Positions 41,543 through 48,391 of a stretch of DNA of 64,000 bases are shown one piece after another; position 1 is the stretch's first letter; each line of letters starts with the position of its first letter. Below the pieces are notes generated by a model that saw only the letters and a program-made list of their open reading frames with translations, was not told the origin of the DNA and searched no databases. A program made the position numbers and the translations under genes. Source of the stretch: Mycolicibacterium moriokaense (GTDB taxonomy: Bacteria > Actinomycetota > Actinomycetes > Mycobacteriales > Mycobacteriaceae); contig NZ_AP022560.1 of assembly GCF_010726085.1 (NCBI RefSeq), positions 5,208,001 to 5,272,000 of the forward strand. Direction: 5' to 3'.

Positions 41543-41904
41543 CTCTCGTAGTAGTCGTTACCGCGGGAGAACTCGACGAACGTGCACGCCTGCTCGCCCA
41601 CCGTCCACGCGTCGTGCCCGGGCGGCAGCAACATGACGTCACCGGCCGAGAACACCTCTTCGGAGCCGTCGGCCATCCGCACCGCGAGTGCACCGCCCGT
41701 GACGACGGCGACGTGCGGGAGCTCGCACAGGTCAGTGCCCGCGTACTCCTTCAGGTCGTTGGACCATCGGGCCCCGGTATCGAAGGTCACCTGTGTCACC
41801 GACACCCCGTTCAGCACGGCGGTGCGCTTGGAGATCAGTCCGTGGACGTCGCTTTCGATATCGGCGAAGCGGGCCTTCTGCATTGCGGGGTGATAGTTGC
41901 CCAT
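41539..41904 (-). CDS. Cupin domain protein
   Basis: A 121-residue single-domain cupin. The second half, [20 protein letters not shown] and [17 protein letters not shown], has the cupin beta-barrel pattern with the usual glycine and proline turns. One metal histidine (PHVA) and a late histidine (PPGHD) remain; the full HxHx(3,4)E motif is not present, so metal binding is uncertain. Function is unknown. It is transcribed alone; a long inverted repeat lies upstream between it and the desaturase gene. Confidence 0.75.
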   Translation of the reverse strand: MGNYHPAMQKARFADIESDVHGLISKRTAVLNGVSVTQVTFDTGARWSNDLKEYAGTDLCELPHVAVVTGGALAVRMADGSEEVFSAGDVMLLPPGHDAWTVGEQACTFVEFSRGNDYYES

Positions 41905-41964
41905 TCGGCGATTCGTATCACGCGCGACAGCCGCCGGCCACAGTAAAACTCACGGCAAGCCCTT

Positions 41965-42026
41965 CGCCGAAACTACGGTTTCTGACGGATTTCGGCCGAT
42001 TCTCGTCAGAAACCGTAGTCTCGGCG
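41965..42026. repeat. Long inverted repeat, 23-bp arms
   Basis: Arms at 41965-41987 and 42004-42026 are inverted repeats with one mismatch in 23 bp and a 16-nt loop (GATTTCGGCCGATTCT). The left arm begins CGCCGAAACTACGG. It lies in the 154-bp gap downstream of the desaturase gene and upstream of the cupin gene, both on the minus strand, so it can end the desaturase transcript. It is far stronger than needed for a simple terminator. Confidence 0.75.
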
Positions 42027-42058
42027 AGCGGCGAGGGGGCGCCGAGTGGCTATGACCG

Positions 42059-43159
42059 CTACGGCAGGGCCAGCCTGACGATCTTGCGCACGACCGTCCC
42101 GAACTGGCGCAGCAGCGGGCCCTTGTTGTACGGGATGCCGTACCGGCGGCAGATGTCCTGCACCTCCGGCGCGATCTCGGCATGACGATGGGCGGGGATG
42201 TCGGGGAACAGATGGTGCTCGATCTGGAACGACAGATTCCCGCTGAGGATGTGAAAGAGCCTGCCACCGGTCAGGTTCGCCGACCCGAGAATCTGACGGA
42301 AGTACCACTGGCCGCGTGTCTCGGCCTTGGTCTCCTCGATCGAGAACTCCTGGACGTCTTCTGGGAAGTGGCCGCAGAAGATGATCATGTATGACCAGAC
42401 GTTGCGCATCAGGTTAGCGGTCATGTTGCCCGCGAACACCCACGGTGCGAACGGTCCGGCCAGCAGCGGGAAGGCCGCGTAGTCCTTGAGCGTCTGCCGC
42501 TTCGTCTTACGCCAAATCCCTTCCAGGATATCGCGCTTGTCCGCGATCGAGATCTCTCCCGCGGTGATTCGCTCGGTCTCCAGTTCGTGCAGCGCGACGC
42601 CGTACTGGAACAGCACCATCAGCAGGAACGCGTACACCGGATTGCCGAGGAAGTACGGCCGCCACTTCTGGTCTTCGCTCATCCGCAGAATGCCGTAGCC
42701 CACATCGCGATCCATGCCCACGATGTTCGTGTACGTGTGGTGCATGAAGTTGTGCGAGTGACGCCACTGGTCGGCCGGGCATGCGGTGTCCCATTCGAAG
42801 TTCTTGCTCGACAGTGCCGGATCGCCCGTCCAGTCGTACTGGCCGTGCATCACGTTGTGGCCGATCTCCATGTTGTCGAGGATCTTCGACAACCCCAGCA
42901 TCGCGGTACCTGCGAGCCAGAACGGCGGGAAGATGCCGCCGAACAGCAGCGCACGACCCGCTACCTCCAAACCGCGCTGCGCCTTGATGATTCGACGGAT
43001 GTAGGTGGTGTCGCACTCCCCCAGATCGGCGATGATCCGCTCCTTGAGCGCGTCGAGTTCACGACCGAACGCGTCCGCCTGCTCGGGGGACATCGTCACG
43101 GTCTTGCCCGCGACGGTCTTGCTGATGGTCTGCGGCTGTGTGCCGATAGCAGTTGTCAT
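42059..43159 (-). CDS. Membrane acyl-CoA desaturase, DesA3-like
   Basis: A 366-residue membrane fatty acyl-CoA desaturase. The three histidine boxes that hold the di-iron centre are visible: HNVMHGQ, HSHNFMHH and QIEHHLFP. Hydrophobic segments near residues 75-100 and 190-210 and 240-270 fit four helices. Such enzymes introduce the delta-9 double bond in stearoyl-CoA; M. tuberculosis DesA3 (Rv3229c) pairs with oxidoreductase Rv3230c, as this gene pairs with the reductase gene 17 bp upstream. The ATG at 43159 (MTTAIGTQPQ) is chosen; the long upstream frame overlaps the reductase gene. Control is probably by the FabR-like TetR protein. Confidence 0.9.
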   Translation of the reverse strand: MTTAIGTQPQTISKTVAGKTVTMSPEQADAFGRELDALKERIIADLGECDTTYIRRIIKAQRGLEVAGRALLFGGIFPPFWLAGTAMLGLSKILDNMEIGHNVMHGQYDWTGDPALSSKNFEWDTACPADQWRHSHNFMHHTYTNIVGMDRDVGYGILRMSEDQKWRPYFLGNPVYAFLLMVLFQYGVALHELETERITAGEISIADKRDILEGIWRKTKRQTLKDYAAFPLLAGPFAPWVFAGNMTANLMRNVWSYMIIFCGHFPEDVQEFSIEETKAETRGQWYFRQILGSANLTGGRLFHILSGNLSFQIEHHLFPDIPAHRHAEIAPEVQDICRRYGIPYNKGPLLRQFGTVVRKIVRLALP

Positions 43160-43176
43160 TGAAATGACTCCTTTGC

Positions 43177-44274
43177 TCAGAGCGTCAGGTCGACATCGCC
43201 GACGGGCACGGACACGCAGATCTGCACGTCCTCCTCGTCGGTCGTCGACACCGCGCCGGTGATCAGGTTGCGCACTGCACCGCGGGTCTTGCGGCGGGTG
43301 CAGCTGTGGCAGATGCCCATTCGGCATCCGCTCTCCGGGTTCAGGCCCGCGGCCTCCGCCTGTTCGAGAAGCGGTCGGCCGTCGTCGGCGATGTCGACGG
43401 CCGCGTCGGTGAATGTCACCCGGCCACCGGAGGATTCGGCCGGAACCGTGAAGACCGGCGGGACGAAGCTCTCCGACTTCGCGCCGGGAAGGTGCGCACG
43501 CACCGCCTCGACGAGCGCCGGCGGTCCGCACACGTAGGTGTCGGTGTCAGGTCCGGGGTCGATGACCGCGAGGTGCTCGGCGCCGAAATGTCCGGTGAGG
43601 TCGCCCCCGTCGCCGCGGGTGTAACCGTGCAGCACCCGCACGCCCGCCATCGCGGACAGCTCGTCGGCGTAACACGCCTCCTCGCGGGTGCGTGCGTAGT
43701 GGACGAACGTGATCTCGCGGTCGGTGCCCTCCGCCCGCAGCGTGCGCAGCATAGACATCACCGGGGTGATGCCGCTGCCGCCCGAGATGAACAGGATGCT
43801 CCGCGGAGCCGCCCCGACGGCGACATTCTGCCCGGACCGAACCGCGGGCATGACGAAGTCGCCGCCGACCGAATCGAGGCCGACCACCATGCCCGGTCGG
43901 GCGTGCTGATTCAGGTACGTCGAGACCAGCCCGCCGTCGTGGTGGCCGATGGTCAGCTCGATGTAAGGGGACCCCTCGGCGCTGGCCGGAGAGTACGGGC
44001 GGGTGCGGCGACGGCCGTCGATCTCGACCGTGAGGTTGATGTGCTGCCCGGCCGAAAACCCGGTGAACGCCTGATTCGGCTCGAGGGTGAGCGTGACGCT
44101 GCGCGGCGTCTGCCTGCGCACGGCGACCACTTTCGCGCGGGGGTCGCGCTCGGTCCATGTCGGTTCGACTAGCTCGGTGTACCGGTCGACGCCGTGCGGA
44201 CCGGTGAGCAGGTCGACCAGCGGCGAGCGGAGCACCTTGCCCCGCCAACCGCGTGTCAAAGTTTGGGTGAACAT
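43177..44274 (-). CDS. Ferredoxin-NAD(P)H reductase with fused [2Fe-2S] domain, desaturase partner
   Basis: A 365-residue electron-transfer protein. The FAD domain has RTRPYSPAS, the NAD(P) domain has LFISGGSGITPVMSMLR and YVCGPPALV, and the plant-type ferredoxin domain at the end has CRMGICHSC (CxxxxCxxC), with the fourth cysteine in VQICVSV. It passes electrons from NAD(P)H to the desaturase encoded 17 bp downstream. The ATG at 44274 lies inside a near-perfect palindrome (44266-44283), a likely operator. It is divergent from the FabR-like gene. Confidence 0.9.
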   Translation of the reverse strand: MFTQTLTRGWRGKVLRSPLVDLLTGPHGVDRYTELVEPTWTERDPRAKVVAVRRQTPRSVTLTLEPNQAFTGFSAGQHINLTVEIDGRRRTRPYSPASAEGSPYIELTIGHHDGGLVSTYLNQHARPGMVVGLDSVGGDFVMPAVRSGQNVAVGAAPRSILFISGGSGITPVMSMLRTLRAEGTDREITFVHYARTREEACYADELSAMAGVRVLHGYTRGDGGDLTGHFGAEHLAVIDPGPDTDTYVCGPPALVEAVRAHLPGAKSESFVPPVFTVPAESSGGRVTFTDAAVDIADDGRPLLEQAEAAGLNPESGCRMGICHSCTRRKTRGAVRNLITGAVSTTDEEDVQICVSVPVGDVDLTL

Positions 44275-44283
44275 GTGTACACC
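44266..44283. promoter_or_regulatory. Candidate FabR-type operator at the reductase start
   Basis: GGTGAACATGTGTACACC is symmetrical at 14 of 18 positions (GGTGwACAyrTGTwCACC) and contains the reductase start codon. Read on the minus strand its core is GTACA-N2-TGTTC, reminiscent of E. coli FabR sites as I recall them. A regulator bound here would block initiation or, if the mRNA is leaderless, its first bases. Confidence 0.55.
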
Positions 44284-44330
44284 GTGCGCCGCCTAAGAGG
44301 TCGGCGTCAACAGATTCGCCCAGGTTGTGG

Positions 44331-44348
44331 TAGGTTTCACAGAGTGAA
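44331..44348. promoter_or_regulatory. -10 and inverted repeat at the FabR-like gene start
   Basis: TAGGTT (44331-44336) lies seven bases before the GTG at 44344, a leaderless arrangement. TTCAC-AGA-GTGAA (44336-44348) is a perfect inverted repeat across the -10 and the start codon, suitable for autorepression. Confidence 0.5.
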
Positions 44349-45027
44349 CAGTCGTACGCCCAGTTCACGAACGAGCCGTTCAGGCAGGTCAAGCAAGTCC
44401 CGGACCCGCGACACCCTCTCCAGAGAGCAACGCAAGGAGGCCACCCGGCGGGCGATCGTCGCCGCTGCCCTGCGCCTCCTGGAGGACCGCTCCTTCGCCA
44501 CCCTGTCCCTGCGAGAAGTCACTCGTGAGGCGGGCATCGTGCCCGCGGCGTTCTACCGCCATTTCGATTCGATGGAGGCGCTGGGACTCGTCCTCATCGA
44601 CGAGTCCTTCCGCGCGCTTCGCGACATGCTGCGCGGTGCACGGGCGGGCCGGCTCGATCCGAACCGGGTCATCGAGTCGTCGGTGGACATCCTGATCGAG
44701 GGCGTCAACGAGCGCCGGGAGCACTGGCGCTTCATCGGCCGCGAGCGCTCCAGCGGGGTGAGCGTGCTGCGGTACGCCATCCGCACCGAGATCCGGCTGA
44801 TCACGTCGGAGCTGGCGATCGACCTCGCCCGCTTTCCCGGGCTGAACACCTGGAGCGGCGAGGATCTCAACATCCTGGCCAGCCTGATCGTCAACGCGAT
44901 GATCTCGATCGCCGAATCCATCGAGGACGCCAGCGACTCCGTCGCGCTCGACGAGATCAGGCGCATCGCGGTCAAGCAGCTTCGGATGATCGTCGTGGGC
45001 GTCGCCGGCTGGCGTAGCACCATCTGA
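44344..45027 (+). CDS. TetR family regulator resembling FabR
   Basis: A 227-residue TetR regulator. After a serine- and arginine-rich leader, REQRKEATRRAIVAAALRLL begins the DNA-binding domain, and SLREVTREAGIVPAAFYRHF (helix-turn-helix, about residues 58-78) and ALGLVLIDESFRALRDML are strikingly like E. coli FabR, the repressor of unsaturated fatty acid synthesis. The end, LRMIVVGVAGW, also matches. It is divergent from an acyl-CoA desaturase and its reductase, so the predicted role is sensing membrane unsaturation and controlling the desaturase. The GTG at 44344 fits the -10 at 44331. Confidence 0.85.
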   Translation: MNSRTPSSRTSRSGRSSKSRTRDTLSREQRKEATRRAIVAAALRLLEDRSFATLSLREVTREAGIVPAAFYRHFDSMEALGLVLIDESFRALRDMLRGARAGRLDPNRVIESSVDILIEGVNERREHWRFIGRERSSGVSVLRYAIRTEIRLITSELAIDLARFPGLNTWSGEDLNILASLIVNAMISIAESIEDASDSVALDEIRRIAVKQLRMIVVGVAGWRSTI

Positions 45028-45045
45028 CGCCGTCCGGCACAGGGC

Positions 45046-45051
45046 TAACGT
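45046..45051 (+). promoter_or_regulatory. -10 element of the enoyl-CoA hydratase gene, leaderless start
   Basis: TAACGT, seven bases before the ATG at 45059. It argues against the in-frame GTG at 45050, which overlaps the element. Confidence 0.45.
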
Positions 45052-45058
45052 GTCGCCC

Positions 45059-45844
45059 ATGCCTCATCTCGAATTGACGTATCCCCGGCCCGACATCGCC
45101 GTCCTGACCCTGAACCGGCCGGAGAAGCTCAACGCGCTCTCCTATGACTTGGTGCAGGACCTGCACGCGACCCTCGACGCGATCCGCGACAACAACGAGT
45201 GCCGGGTCGTGGTGCTCACCGGTGCGGGACGAGGGTTCTGCTCGGGTCTGGACCTGACGGACCCGAACCCGAACAAAGCCGGTGGCGGGACGGAGTTCCC
45301 GCGTGCGGGTATGCGATGGCAGGAACGCATCGCCGACCTCACCACGAAGATCCATCGCCTCCGCCAGCCGGTGATCGCCGCGGTCAACGGCCCGGCTTAC
45401 GGCGGCGGCATGGGGATCGCACTGGCCTGCGATATCCGGATCGCGTCCGAGTCGGCGCGGTTCTGCACCCAGTTCATCAAACTCGGGCTCGGCGGCTGCG
45501 ACATCGGCGTGAGCTACACGCTCCCCCGCATTGTCGGGGCGGGGCCGGCCTTCGACCTGATTCTGACCGCGCGGGTGGTCGAGGCCGACGAGGCGCTCCG
45601 AATCGGCATGGTGTCGCGGGTGTGCCCCGACGCGACCGTGGTCGACGAGGCGATGGCGATCGCCGAAACCCTATGTGGTTACGGGAAATTCGGGGTGGAG
45701 TCGACGAAACAGGTGCTGTGGGCCAACCTCGAGGCGTCGAGCCTGGAGGCCGCGCTGCATGTCGAGAACCGCAGCCAGATCCTGGCGTCGACGGGCGGGG
45801 TGATGGCCGAGGCTACCGAGGCGTTCCGCCACCGTCAGCGATGA
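45059..45844 (+). CDS. Enoyl-CoA hydratase/isomerase family protein
   Basis: A 261-residue crotonase. LTLNRPEKLNALS is the amino-terminal signature, GAGRGFCSGLDL supplies the first oxyanion amide, and VNGPAYGGGMGIALACDIRI the second. In classical hydratases two glutamates follow; here the region reads KLGLGGCDIGVSYTLPRIVG, with aspartate near the usual second glutamate, so hydratase activity cannot be assumed and isomerase or other chemistry is possible. Gap and promoter indicate transcription apart from the TetR gene. The last 32 bp overlap the opposing SDR gene. Confidence 0.85.
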   Translation: MPHLELTYPRPDIAVLTLNRPEKLNALSYDLVQDLHATLDAIRDNNECRVVVLTGAGRGFCSGLDLTDPNPNKAGGGTEFPRAGMRWQERIADLTTKIHRLRQPVIAAVNGPAYGGGMGIALACDIRIASESARFCTQFIKLGLGGCDIGVSYTLPRIVGAGPAFDLILTARVVEADEALRIGMVSRVCPDATVVDEAMAIAETLCGYGKFGVESTKQVLWANLEASSLEAALHVENRSQILASTGGVMAEATEAFRHRQR

Positions 45845-46583
45845 TCACCGTTCCGGTCATATAGCTTCCGGCGTCGGAGGCCAGAAGCAGTGCCGCGCCC
45901 ACCATCTCATCCGGCTGGGCGAGGCGTTTCATCAGCATGCTGACCGACATCCGGTCGATCGCCTCCTGCGGGTTGTTGCGCATCATGTCGGTGTCGACAG
46001 GGCCGGGCGCGATGGCGTTCACCCGGATTCCGAACGATGCGTACTCGGCGGCCATCGATCGGGTGAAGGACATCAGGGCCGCCTTGTTCGACGAATAGAT
46101 CGCCGTCCCCGGCGCAAAGTTGAACGCCCCGACCGAGATCATGTTGATCACCGCGGCATGGGAACTGGCCTTCAGATGCGGCAGCGCCGCCTGCACGAGG
46201 AACACCGGTCCCCGGACGTTGACCTCGTACGATTTCGTCAAGGCATCTGGCGTCATCGCGCCGACGGGCTGGGTCAGCGCGTTGGCCGCGTTGTTCACCA
46301 CCACGTCGATGCCGCCGAACTCCTCGACCGTCCTGTCCACGAGAGCCTCGAGCGCGCCGACGTCGCCGATGTGGGTCGGGACGCCGATGGCCTGTCCACC
46401 GAGTTCGCGCAGGTGCTTGGCGGCCTCCTCGCAGGCGTCAGGCTTGCGGCTGGCGACGGCCACGCGGGCCCCGGCCAGAATGAATCCCTCGGCGAGCGAA
46501 AGCCCGATGCCGCGAGTGCCGCCCGTGACGATCACGGTGCGGTCGGTCATGTCGAAGAGACGGTCAAATGTTGTGCGGTCCAC
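45813..46583 (-). CDS. Short-chain dehydrogenase/reductase
   Basis: A 256-residue classical SDR. VIVTGGTRGIGLSLAEGF is the nucleotide loop (TGxxxGIG), NNAAN the structural motif, and the catalytic set is ISVGAFN (Ser), YSSNKAALMSF (YxxxK). The carboxy-terminal GSYMTGTVIIADGG is typical. Substrate unknown. The GTG at 46583 (VDRTTFDRLFDMTDRT) lies four bases after the stop of the preceding gene on this strand, so the two form one unit; an ATG 11 codons later is the alternative. It converges on the enoyl-CoA hydratase gene with a 32-bp overlap. Confidence 0.87.
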   Translation of the reverse strand: MDRTTFDRLFDMTDRTVIVTGGTRGIGLSLAEGFILAGARVAVASRKPDACEEAAKHLRELGGQAIGVPTHIGDVGALEALVDRTVEEFGGIDVVVNNAANALTQPVGAMTPDALTKSYEVNVRGPVFLVQAALPHLKASSHAAVINMISVGAFNFAPGTAIYSSNKAALMSFTRSMAAEYASFGIRVNAIAPGPVDTDMMRNNPQEAIDRMSVSMLMKRLAQPDEMVGAALLLASDAGSYMTGTVIIADGGGTPR

Positions 46584-46587
46584 GCGA

Positions 46588-47484
46588 TCAGTCAAACAGA
46601 TCGCGATGAGCGGACACGTATTGCGCGACGGTTTGAGCAGGTCGGCCGATGAGGCGCTCGACGTCGTCGGTGGAACGGTTGTAGCGATCCTCGCGATGCA
46701 ACCGCGCCATCGTGGCGATGTGCTGCCGCACGTGCTCGGGCACATCGACGGAGTCGAGCAGGCGGCGTTCGTCATCGGCCGGGAGGTTCTCGCCGATGAT
46801 CGGCCGTCCGAGCCCTTCGGCGAACTGCGCGGCGAGACCGTCGATGTCGAGCGCCTGCGGTCCGGTCAGTTCGTACACCGCTCCGATGTGGTCGGCGGGA
46901 TCGCGAAGCAACGCTGTCATGACCGCGGCGACATCCACCGCGGCGATGGGCGATGTACGGCCCGCCCCGAACGGCAGCGCCAGCACGCCGCGTTCCTTCA
47001 CCGTGGTTGCGCCGAGCATCGTGAACAGCGGGTTATCCAGGAAAACCGTTGGGCGGACATGGATCACGGGCAGTCCCGACCAGTTGAGCACATGCTCGGC
47101 GAGCCAGTGCAAACGCTGGTGCTTGGACTCTCCGGTACTGGTCAGGGTCATCTGAGACACCGTCATCTGCGACATGTTCACGATCGCTTCGAGGTGGCCG
47201 CGGTCCAGCGCCGTCGCGCACACCTCGGCGGTGGCCAGCAGGTAGTCCGCCGCGACACTCATGTTGAAGAACATGCGACGCACCCCTGTCAGCGCGTCCG
47301 CGATGTCCGCGGCGTGCGTCAGATCACCGACGACGACGTCGGCGCCGACGTCCCGAAGATGTTGCGCCCGTTCGTCATCGCGACGCACCATGGCCCGCAC
47401 CTGCTCACCGTCGCCGAGCAGCAACTCGACGACCGTGCGGCTGACGCTGCCGACTCCGCCACCGGCGCCGGTGATCAGGTACAT
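46588..47484 (-). CDS. NmrA-like NAD(P)-binding oxidoreductase
   Basis: A 298-residue NmrA/SDR_a type protein. The amino terminus MYLITGAGGGVGSVSRTVV holds the GxxGxxG loop, HVRPTVFLDN and AVDVAAVMTALL are family landmarks, and the carboxy-terminal helices form the small substrate domain. It lacks a clear YxxxK, as many NmrA proteins do. The family includes NAD(P)H quinone reductases and redox sensors. It is followed four bases later by the SDR gene. Substrate is unknown. Confidence 0.8.
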   Translation of the reverse strand: MYLITGAGGGVGSVSRTVVELLLGDGEQVRAMVRRDDERAQHLRDVGADVVVGDLTHAADIADALTGVRRMFFNMSVAADYLLATAEVCATALDRGHLEAIVNMSQMTVSQMTLTSTGESKHQRLHWLAEHVLNWSGLPVIHVRPTVFLDNPLFTMLGATTVKERGVLALPFGAGRTSPIAAVDVAAVMTALLRDPADHIGAVYELTGPQALDIDGLAAQFAEGLGRPIIGENLPADDERRLLDSVDVPEHVRQHIATMARLHREDRYNRSTDDVERLIGRPAQTVAQYVSAHRDLFD

Positions 47485-47507
47485 ACAACTAGCCGCGCGG
47501 GCTCACG

Positions 47508-47852
47508 CTAGATGCATCCGCTGACGCTGATGCGCCGGCCGACGCTGGCGCACACGTTGACGTTCGGCGCCGGCGGAGGCGGCGGGACGTAGGCCGGAGG
47601 CGGCGGGGGTGGCGGGGGTGGCGGTGGCGCATCCGACGGCGGCGGGGGCGGCGGTGCGGCAGGCGGCGGGGGTGGTGGCGGCGGTGGCGCCAGGGCCTGG
47701 TTGAGATAGGAGAACGGGTCGCTGCATCCGGAGACGTCGACGAACCTGCCACCGACGGATCCGCACACCGTGGCGTCGGCGGTCGGGGGTGGCACGTTGA
47801 CCAAACCACCGGCGAACAGCACCGCCGCGGCACACATCCAAATCTTGCGCAC
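47508..47852 (-). CDS. Secreted proline-rich protein with paired cysteine motifs
   Basis: A 114-residue protein. A signal peptide (MRKIWMCAAAVLFAGGLVNV, cleavage near residue 27 after ADA) is followed by VCGSVGGRFVDVSGCSDPF, a proline-rich stretch of about 45 residues (runs of 7-11 prolines broken by A, S, D, Y), and a second copy VCASVGRRISVSGCI at the end. The two copies share VCxSVGxRxxVSGC, each with two cysteines that could form a disulfide. The layout suggests two small knots at the ends of a stiff polyproline rod in the cell envelope. Starts with GTG. No function is known. Confidence 0.75.
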   Translation of the reverse strand: MRKIWMCAAAVLFAGGLVNVPPPTADATVCGSVGGRFVDVSGCSDPFSYLNQALAPPPPPPPPPAAPPPPPPSDAPPPPPPPPPPPAYVPPPPPAPNVNVCASVGRRISVSGCI

Positions 47853-48391
47853 TTTCGCTCCTTCGCGTGACCGCCGTCGATAGGACGGGATGCGATTGTC
47901 GCAGTTATCGCGGCTGCTGTGTCGGTATCGACACGGCGTTTCTCCAGGACGTACCGATCCTTTGCTGTATCAACGCTCTCGAACCCGCTGATCGGGCTGC
48001 GAGACCGAGTTGATCGCGACACCAGCCAGCTTTTCGCATTCTGGATGCTGTGATTGCGGACAGACCGATCGTCTCGCCCCGCTGCGCATAGCTGTGATCG
48101 GAAAGAATGGGCTTTCTGCTCTCATCGGGGATCTGCACGGACGGGAAACCGGGTTTGCTGGCCAGTCTCGGGCCTCGGATCCGACCCAGACTCTGGCCAA
48201 ATTGCCAGGTTCATCCACTTCCGTGTGCAACGACTTCGGAGTATGTTTGCTGCGACGCAACGGCGTGCCGGGGGACCTCAGGGGTGTGGCGCCGCCAGGT
48301 CGGCCCATCTGTTCAGCCAATCCGGGAATGCTCATGCCTGCTCGAATCACCCGTCGCACCCACGCGCGGGTCGCTCTCCCCGACACGCACA
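47853..48391. other. 539-bp region without a convincing gene
   Basis: The stretch between the proline-rich gene and the GH2 gene is less GC-rich than its surroundings. Open frames on both strands (for instance 48010-48402 +, 47970-48419 -) lack codon bias, known motifs or ribosome sites. A small hairpin GTGTCG-GTAT-CGACAC lies at 47919-47934. The region must hold promoters for both divergent secreted-protein genes; I see no clear element. Confidence 0.6.

Noticed and set aside
43160..43531. Long amino-terminal extension of the desaturase frame
   Set aside because: It overlaps the reductase gene on the same strand and is arginine-rich without similarity; ATG 43159 gives the normal protein.
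47590..47700. Repetitive GC-rich stretch as a CRISPR or VNTR array
   Set aside because: It is the polyproline codon run of the secreted protein, without regular repeat-spacer units.
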